Below are positions 1-6,845 of a stretch of DNA of 17,789 bases, in pieces. Made by a program: the position numbers and the translations under genes. A model generated the notes under the pieces. It saw only the letters and a list, made by a program, of their open reading frames with translations. It did no database searches and had not been told where the DNA came from. The DNA is from Discostella pseudostelligera (taxonomy: Eukaryota; Bacillariophyta; Thalassiosirophyceae; Thalassiosirales; Thalassiosiraceae): positions 1-17,789 of the forward strand of contig JALLBK010001164.1 in assembly GCA_036940085.1 (NCBI GenBank), given 5' to 3'. Position 1 is the first letter of the stretch, and the number at the start of each line of letters is the position of its first letter.

Positions 1-54
1 AAGAAGAACAAAGAATGCATCAATAATAAAAATAATGACAATGATGAAAGAATT

Positions 55-3000
55 ATGAAGGAGGCACAGAGCACGCTACTACGTGAGGAGGGGGGTGCTA
101 CTGATCAATGTATTGGGGGTGAATCGTCATCGTCATCGAAATTATTGAGGTTGAGAGATAGTCAAGAGCAAGAGGGGGAAGAGGAGAACAAGGCGGGGAA
201 GAATCATCCTAACTCGTCACCCAGGAAGAGAATGCGCCTTACCTCTACTACTACTGACACTCTCAATGATCAACATCAATCTCGTGAGAAGAAGGAGAAA
301 TTATTAGTATCATCCCATGATGATGTTGGTGGTGGTGGTGGTGGTGGTGGTGATCAGGATGCATTTTTTTCTCCTGCCAATGACAATGATGATGATGTTG
401 GTGAATATGGAAGTCCTGGGGACAACAACAGCCCGAGCAAGAAGAAGAGGAAAGGGAAGATGAAGAAGAATCATGCATCTGCAGCAGCAGACGTATCAGC
501 AACCACCACCACTGTCACTAGTACCATTGCGGCTGCGGCTACCAGCACTGCGGCAACAATAATTTCGTCACCATCGGCGGCGGCAGCAACAGCAACAACA
601 AAAAGAAGAAGAACAAAAACAGCTACAGAAGTCGAAGTTGTATCAACTGCGGCATATCATCCAACAGCGACGACAACATCATCCACAAGTAGTACTTCAA
701 GAAAATCACGAGTGGCAACAACATCGTCCGAAGTTGTTGCACCACCCGTGTCCGCAACAACAGCAACACCAGCAGCAGCAGCAGCAGCAGACGAGGGTGT
801 ACCACCATCGGCAACAACAACCATTCCAACAATGTCATTAGCGGCCGCCATAGCATCCGAAGTTGAACCCGCGGCCACAACAATAACAATAACAGCAGCA
901 GATGATGATGATGAAGAAGAAGTTGCGCCAGCGGAATCTATACCAGCAGCAGCAGGTACACATCCAACCGCAACAACTATTCCAGCAACATCGCTAGCCG
1001 CAACAATAGCAGCTAATTTAATGTTTGGACATGATGCAACAACGGCCGCAGCAACAACAACCATTGAAGAGGATGGATCTCAAGTGGCATCTCTACCAAC
1101 AGAAGATGCAGTTACACCCCCGGCAACAGCAGTAGCTACTTCAACAATGTCACTAGCGGGGACAGCTTCCTCCGAAGTGTCACCCGCGGCCGCAACAACA
1201 ACAATATTAGCAACAGAAGAAGCAGCAACAGATGAAGTTGCACCACTAACGACACCTCTTCCAACAGATGCAGCTACACTAGTAACATCAGCTAGTACTC
1301 TAGCCATGTCACTAGCGGCAAGAACGGCAATAGCATCATCTGAAAGTGCACCCGCGGCAGCAACAATAATTGAAGAGGTTATACCACCACCAGCAGCAGC
1401 AGCAGCGGAGGCAACAGCGACGATAATTCCAATAACAAGAACAACAAAATCAATGGTGGACATGGTTCGATGCGGAAGTTGCATCTTTTGTAAAATGCCC
1501 AAGTGTGAACGATGCTTTGTTTGTGTGAAGATGGCCAAGAACGATGACGACAATGATGATGACAGTGGTGGTGGTGGTGGTGGTGGTGGTGGGTTGTCAT
1601 CGTCGGAGGGAGGGGAAAGTAAGAAGATGAGGGGATGCTGCATTCGTACGGTGAGTTTAATGCAAATCATGGGAGAGTTGCACACTTGCGAGTCCCTTCA
1701 TTTCTCACTCACATCTCTCTCATTTTCATGTCTGTACGCCGCGGGGGTGTACATTGGAAATTGCTACAACAACATCCGATGTGGTCGTGGTCCGATGTTG
1801 GTGGTTTGGTTACTGCTTGAAAGACATGCTGCACCATCCCCATCGAATACAAGTTGGAACCACTCGAATCTTGTGGGTTCCCGAATGGATGGCGCTTTGC
1901 TTTCGATAATCCTCAATCTCGTCTACTCGTTCATGACACAAGAAGACGTATCTCTCCCGCACTCCCCTTCTCCTCTGCATTCTTGGCCGGGTTGAAACTT
2001 GTTTCGCCAGTAGGGACGGTGTATCAATCGTTGGCATGTGCCTTTGCGAATATTCCGCATGATAGTGTTGCCAGTGCGATATTGTTGGTGGAACAATTCA
2101 TGGAACATGTTGGTTCCTCTCGCTATGTGGAGGTTGCGGATCACTTTCTGATTGGACGGCAGTATTGTTCCGATTTCTATTCCAATACCGTATCACATGG
2201 CGCTATCAATTCGAAGAGTATTGTCTTATTTGGAAGGATTGTGGCATGCATGGGGCCAGCACCAACAACTGCAACTACTAATGCTCCAGTATTCTCTCCC
2301 TCCTCTAGAACACGAGCTAGTAGGAAGAAGCAGAAACAACATAAGAAGAAGAAGAAGAAGACGACGGAGAAGGTAAAGACACATTCCAGAAATTTACTTT
2401 TCGTCGTCGAGTACGATCGAGATATACTCCATCACCTATCCAAAACCTTGAACATCGAAGTACCACCTATCCAATTGATCCCCTCCGATTTGGCATGGGG
2501 AGGATGTATACTGTACGAACGCAAAACATGCATTCGGCGGGATGCATCGACAAGCGTCATACAAAATATTGATCGAACGACATCGGTGGAGACATGGATA
2601 GTTCCGGATATGCGTATGGAAGAGTTGGTAGAGCATCCGGTGTCATCATCATTGTCGTCGTCGTCGTCGTCGTCACCAACAATGGAGGAGGAGAATGCAA
2701 CAACGACAATGCTACTGCCTATGCTTACTGTGTACACTCGGGGATACAAATTCATTTTTCAAGTCAAAGAAATTATCCCTGGCAAGGAATCGCTTGCAGC
2801 TACCGTGGTCCGTCGAGATGGCCATGAGCGACAATACGGTGTGTTCGTCTCCTGTACCATCATGCCGCAACAGGGGAATAGTAATGGGGACCAAGAGATC
2901 AATTTGAAACCAGGGGAGCTCATTGATTTGGGAATAGTTTCGCCCCTTCCTGAGAAAGATTTGGATCAGTGCTGTTGTCGAAAACCTCTCTCATCGTTCC

Positions 3001-3743
3001 TTGTTAAGAATTACATTCATCAATTCCGGCCTGGGAGGTATGCCACACTTGCCGACGATGGCAATAGCTTGTATGATCTTACCGATGATGATTCGGGAGA
3101 GTTGCGGGATGTTGCCAAGAAGCACGTGTTATCGTACATTCGCCAGAAGTCGAGTCAAAGTACTGTGAAGAGAAAGAATCAGCAACCGCCACCTCAACAA
3201 CAACACCCCAATATCCATGCCAGACTCGATCCATGTGGAAATGTCCATCTTCTATTTGGGATACAATACAGTGGGGATTGGGCAGCGTACGAGAATGGGA
3301 TGCAACAACAGTTCGTACCAATGTTTTGTGGTGGGGAAGTGGAGGTTACTTCAACCTCATCCTACTCAACTCTTGTGGGGCCTGGAACCAACGACGTACT
3401 GGAGGCGCAATACTTGCAATCAATAAGTCTTTTCTCGATTGAGGATATAGTGTCGTGCGGTAATCAATTATGTCGAATGGTGGATGTCGTCGATGGGAAT
3501 AGTATGGACAACCAATATCCACCCAAATTTCTCGAGCGGTGTGAGCATGTCGTACAGTGTATACTTGAGAGAATCGAGATGATCCATAGCATGGCAGTGT
3601 GTATGAACGATAATTGCGAAGACGGTGGAAGTAGCAGCAGCGCCGGCGACAAAAGCAAGGATGATCCTACGAATCATCACCTCCACCTTCCTGTGATCCA
3701 ACAGTTGAAGAAGCTGTCAAAAGCACTGAAAGGCTGCAGGTGA
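55..3743 (+). CDS. CXXC zinc-finger protein, repeat-rich, probable chromatin/DNA-binding protein
   Basis: Proposed exons are 55-1650 and 1824-3743 (intron 1651-1823, donor GTGAGT, acceptor AAAG, phase 0), giving about 1171 residues. Residues 1-470 are low complexity, basic KKKRK-type stretches followed by Ala/Thr-rich repeats. A CXXC-type zinc finger follows: Cys473, 476 and 479, then Cys484, 487 and 490, and a closing C-x-x-R-type element (Cys528/529, Arg531, Cys534) that spans the exon junction. This family binds CpG-containing DNA, so a nuclear role is inferred. Exon 2 begins with a segment having P-x-G-W and then SPxGxxxxS, weakly like an MBD domain. The remaining C-terminal part has a Lys-rich tract and no domain I recognise. 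The frame is open from 55 to the window edge with no stop, so a more upstream start or exon is possible. The finger is solid; the splice acceptor is less so, because no polypyrimidine tract sits next to it. Confidence 0.72.
832..1371 (+). repeat. Four imperfect 53-residue Ala/Thr-rich repeats inside the CXXC protein
   Basis: The core MSLAA...ASSE..PAAATTTI recurs with its Met/Ser-Leu-Ala start at 832, 988 (TSLA variant), 1147 and 1306. The spacing is 156, 159 and 159 nt, so the unit is 52-53 codons and stays in frame. A degraded earlier unit may lie near 700-760 (SSEV followed by APP). The units have diverged at many positions, so the array is not recent. It is probably a disordered spacer before the zinc finger. 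Confidence 0.7.
1564..1592 (+). repeat. GGT microsatellite coding poly-Gly within the zinc-finger loop
   Basis: A run of GGT codons encodes nine or so glycines between the sixth Cys (490) and the closing Cys pair (528/529) of the CXXC finger. With the adjacent Asp-rich and Ser-rich stretches it lengthens this loop to 37 residues, longer than is usual for the family. A similar GGT run at 327-351 encodes Gly near the N-terminus. Confidence 0.75.
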
Positions 3744-3937
3744 AGGACACGCTCGCGCATCTGTATTAACTGCCAAGGCAACAATAATAACAACTTCATA
3801 GGACTCTTTCCATACGACATTCTTGATTGCAAATTATCAATGTAGTTATTAATGCATTTATTACCAGTATGGATCAGATGATGGTAGCCATCGATCACCG
3901 TCAGGAGATACGGTCTTCAGAATATGTACCATACTCG

Positions 3938-3951
3938 GTACCATATGGTAC
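3938..3951. repeat. 14-bp perfect palindrome GTACCATATGGTAC
   Basis: The sequence equals its own reverse complement. Its left part, GTACCATA, is also present at 3926-3933, making a short direct repeat. It lies about 490 bp upstream of the next start codon. It could be a dimeric protein-binding site or chance; no known factor is assigned. Confidence 0.5.
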
Positions 3952-4270
3952 AATTGTGCCAAACATACCAACCTAGAAAGAGCAACCTAGGTACAGGTAC
4001 AGGTACGATACGCGAGAGGTTCGAGGTAGATTCCCATCTCTCTACCTCTAGATGTTCATACCGTTCAGCTCGCCTCTACTTTGATTCACTTGATTCGAGG
4101 GAGAAAATTTGCGAACTTTCATGGTGGAAAAGTGTATCTAATTATTTCTCGATGAAATCAAACTTAAGTAGGTCCTCCGCTCCTCTCTACTTGCTTCGGA
4201 ACCTCGAATGCCAACGTTCGGACATGCCACCCTGCTCGGACACAGCAGACACAGCAGATTTGAGATTGAG

Positions 4271-4299
<29 letters not shown>
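4271..4299. repeat. (CTG)n trinucleotide microsatellite
   Basis: Nearly ten uninterrupted CTG/TGC units lie in the region upstream of the Cys-repeat gene. No gene can be supported over it on either strand. Confidence 0.9.
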
Positions 4300-4302
<3 letters not shown>

Positions 4303-4437
4303 GACGAGGATGTAGGACGAGGATGCTCAATCTAGTTGCTGTTGTTGTTGAATTCTTCCATATTGAATTGAATTGGTGCCTTTTCATCAGGAGCTCTCAT
4401 CATTGACCCTCACTCAACGTCGTCGTCAGCAACAACA

Positions 4438-5943
4438 ATGCACTTCTTCAATCGACTTGTACTTGTAGCACCGGCATCGCCACTACTAGCGTTGTTGGTT
4501 GCCAACGTTCACATCAATCCGAAAGCGGAAGCCGAGGTCGTCGATGCTGGCATCATGCTGGTGCCTTCATCTCCTCGTGGTGGCCGTGATGGTGTTTACG
4601 GTGGTGGTATCATTCATGAAGATGCTACAGCAGCCGCCTCCACATCCCCCTATCATGGTGTAGAAGAAGGTAGTAACAGTATTTTGGTGACTACCCGAAT
4701 CCGAGCAAGTCGCCACGGCGGCGGCGGTAGTAGCAGCGGCAGCAGGGAGCTAGAAGTGTTATCACCACCACTCCTTGCTGTCGTCTCCTCGTCCGCCCAA
4801 GGCGAAGAAATCAAGTGCTCGTCAGGAGTAGACTATGTGGACTGCTGGGGTGGGTTTCTTGCTGGTAGCAATAACACAATCACATGTGAAGCTGCCTGCG
4901 GAGGATCTTGTTGTGTGGGCGCTGGGGCTTGCAGTTTTTTTACTGGGAAAATATGCAAAGATGGAAGCTGCAATGGTCCGGCTGCTTGTCAGTATGCGAA
5001 AATACCTATGGTGGCAAATAGCTGCAAAGATGCGAATGGCCCTCCATGTTCTTTCGCTGGAAGTGGTGGGGGAACACTCGTTGTGGGTATGAAAAACTCA
5101 TGCAATGGAGAACGGGCTTGCCAATATCTTGGTCTTGGGGGGGGCACTGGAGGAGGGAAGGTTGAATACCTTTTAGACTCGTGCAACGGATACTACGGAT
5201 GTGCAAACGCTGGATACCAAGGAACAATCGGTTTTATGAAAAGCTCATGCAATGGTTCACGGGCGTGCAATGATCTTGCACGAAGTGGTGGAAAATCAGG
5301 AAATGTTCAAGACTCCTGTAATGCTGCGATTTCTTGTGACAGCGCAGCTAAGGGTACATCCAAATTCATAGGAGAGATTTCAATGTCATGCAACGGTGCC
5401 AATGCATGTCAAAATCTGACCGGGACAAATTCCACTGATTTGTACAATTGTTGCAACTCGGACAATGAATGTTCAGCGATGAACGAAAATACTCTTCCCG
5501 CTCAATGTTCAGTAAGAATGATGTGCTTCTTTTTCTTTTTGTTGTTGATGTTGTTCTTCTTCTTTGCATGTTTTTCACTACTCTTACTAATGAGTTTTCA
5601 ACTCCATTATCTTGGTGTTGATGTCACTACCCACTCGATGCTGGTCAACCTCGCACGGCAGCTCACTGCCAGTCCATCCAGTGCACCTACCAATGAACCT
5701 ACTACTACTACTAGCCCTTCCAGAGCGCCAACTGCCCAGCCTTCGACAAGCGTTCCGTCGAGGATGCCAACCTCATCACCAACTGCCAGACCAACAACCA
5801 GCACTCCTACCAACGCACCCACCACTGTCAAACCGACAAATGTCCCAACCTCCAGCCCATCAACTGTCAAGTTCATTCCTTCAAAGCAACCCACTAAGAA
5901 GCCAATAATGCCAAGCAAAATGAAGCCAACCAAAAAAGGTTAA
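4438..5943 (+). CDS. Secreted or surface Cys-repeat protein with PT-rich stalk
   Basis: The start context is AACAACAATG, and the first 33 or so residues look like a signal peptide with a Leu/Val/Ala core. From about 4820 the protein is Cys-rich. Eight units of 18-27 residues begin with an (S/C)CN or SCK element whose first Cys codons are at 4969, 5023, 5101, 5182, 5248, 5317, 5389 and 5452; most have a second Cys four to six residues on (SCNGxxAC type). After 5662 comes a Pro/Thr/Ser-rich tract of P-T-x-x-P units and a Lys-rich end. Probable exons are 4438-5511 and 5662-5943, with a phase 0 intron at 5512-5661 (GTAAGA...GGCAG) whose 150 nt contain no stop. Read through, the ORF is 501 residues; spliced, 451. 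Such proteins are common in diatoms and are thought to be wall- or surface-linked; the exact role is unknown. The 3' end is uncertain (see finding at 5939-6113). Confidence 0.7.
   Translation: MHFFNRLVLVAPASPLLALLVANVHINPKAEAEVVDAGIMLVPSSPRGGRDGVYGGGIIHEDATAAASTSPYHGVEEGSNSILVTTRIRASRHGGGGSSSGSRELEVLSPPLLAVVSSSAQGEEIKCSSGVDYVDCWGGFLAGSNNTITCEAACGGSCCVGAGACSFFTGKICKDGSCNGPAACQYAKIPMVANSCKDANGPPCSFAGSGGGTLVVGMKNSCNGERACQYLGLGGGTGGGKVEYLLDSCNGYYGCANAGYQGTIGFMKSSCNGSRACNDLARSGGKSGNVQDSCNAAISCDSAAKGTSKFIGEISMSCNGANACQNLTGTNSTDLYNCCNSDNECSAMNENTLPAQCSVRMMCFFFFLLLMLFFFFACFSLLLLMSFQLHYLGVDVTTHSMLVNLARQLTASPSSAPTNEPTTTTSPSRAPTAQPSTSVPSRMPTSSPTARPTTSTPTNAPTTVKPTNVPTSSPSTVKFIPSKQPTKKPIMPSKMKPTKKG
5512..5661 (+). 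other. Probable 150-nt in-frame, stop-free intron
   Basis: It has a GTAAGA donor, a T-rich interior and a GGCAG acceptor. The composition changes sharply from Cys-repeat coding to poly-T and back to Pro/Thr coding, which fits an intron. If retained, it would encode a strongly hydrophobic Phe/Leu/Met segment. Confidence 0.65.
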
Positions 5944-6845
5944 TGGAATCTTTAATCGTTATGATAGATGATAGCATTGTCTCTAGAGACTATTGGAAGA
6001 AGCACATGCATTTGTTTGTGGGGGGTTCTACCTCTGAAGATGGCGTTGTATCGCCACCAGGGGATTCTTTGAGAGTGGGCGGTGACCGACAGGATGATCT
6101 TGTGACTCTATGAAAAATCATCTTGCATGTACAAGAACCCGCCCATGAGGCACAGGAGAAGGAGTCGTGTACAGATGATGAAAGAGATTTTCTTCGCTCC
6201 TGAGTGTTTAGTCATTTTCGTAATAGTAGTACTATCATTAAAGGAAATAGTAGTAGTAGTCGTACACCAAAGATCAATCATTTGTAAAGCGGAATAATTA
6301 GAATTGCTAAGTATCCTGAGCCCAACTTGTTCACAATATCGTGTTAAGCCGGAAAATGCCATGGCTAGAAGTTTCTGCTGCTCATCATCCTCAATACTAG
6401 ATTGGTATAGTCAATAAACGACTTCGTCCTCCTCTCTGCTAGAAGTAATTGGAGATTTGAGTGATGAGAGATGACTTTGGAAACAACGCCAGGAGGGTTG
6501 GACTTGGGCATTGAAGATAAATCTGGGGTTGTCGTTCTTATTCTTCGGTTCCATGATTGAAACAGCCAACAAGAAGACCTTGTTGTTGCTTATCATCACT
6601 GATTTGGCTGACGAGGATCGTCAAGTAGTAATACCATGCTCATTCCAACAACTATGTACTTAGTCTCAACTGGTGAATGTTCTTCTTGAATAGGGAGGTC
6701 GACCTGTACGATACTGGCTGAAATATGATTGTGCGGGCGGGATCCTGCTTGGCGCCAAAATTTCCTCTCGTTAGCGCCAAAATTGGATGGTTGGCGCCAA
6801 AATCTTAGAAAACGGTGGGCAAGCGCAAGCCCCAAGCCATCAACC
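5944..6845. other. Intergenic region upstream of the FAH-MAAI gene
   Basis: The first 170 nt hold a small open frame (5943-6113, 56 codons) overlapping the previous stop as TAATG. It may be a last exon or chance. From 6114 to about 6740 I see no supported gene; minus-strand frames at 6108-6362, 6411-6599 and 6596-6976 show no recognisable domain. The last 100 nt carry three GCGCCAAAA motifs. Confidence 0.55.
6749..6803. promoter_or_regulatory. Cluster of three GCGCCAAAA (E2F-like) motifs
   Basis: TTGGCGCCAAAA at 6749-6760, TTAGCGCCAAAA at 6771-6782 and TTGGCGCCAAAA at 6791-6802 lie within 55 bp, ending about 43 bp before the proposed start codon. The spacing is 20-22 bp, near two helical turns. 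TTGGCGCCAA resembles the E2F/DP palindrome (TTTSSCGC class). A promoter role is inferred from position and repetition. Confidence 0.55.

Larger units (their letters stand above)
3744..4437. other. Intergenic region between the CXXC gene and the Cys-repeat gene
   Basis: This holds the 3' flank of the first gene and the 5' flank of the second. Visible items are a 14-bp perfect palindrome at 3938-3951, three GGTACA-like units at about 3990-4008, a CTG microsatellite at 4271-4299, and a direct repeat of GGACGAGGATG at about 4302-4326. An open frame at 3924-4406 exists, but its only notable content is the poly-Ala encoded by the CTG run, so I do not call it a gene. Confidence 0.6.

Noticed and set aside
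657..1685. Long minus-strand open frames (657-1064 and 1080-1685) rich in Val and Ala
   Set aside because: They are the reverse of the GCA/ACA/ACC codon repeats in the CXXC gene; repeat composition removes stops on the other strand. They have no domain or independent start signals.
3924..4406. 160-codon plus-strand open frame with poly-Ala
   Set aside because: Its only feature comes from the CTG microsatellite. The rest has no recognisable motif, and the region is upstream flank of the next gene.
4966..5470. CRISPR-like array, because of regular short repeats
   Set aside because: The repeats are degenerate at the DNA level, follow codon periodicity and encode a Cys-repeat protein; the host is eukaryotic.
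6729..6845. Upstream in-frame ATG at 6729 as the FAH start
   Set aside because: It would place the three GCGCCAAAA motifs inside the coding region and add 39 residues with no FAH similarity; the ATG at 6846 has a better context.
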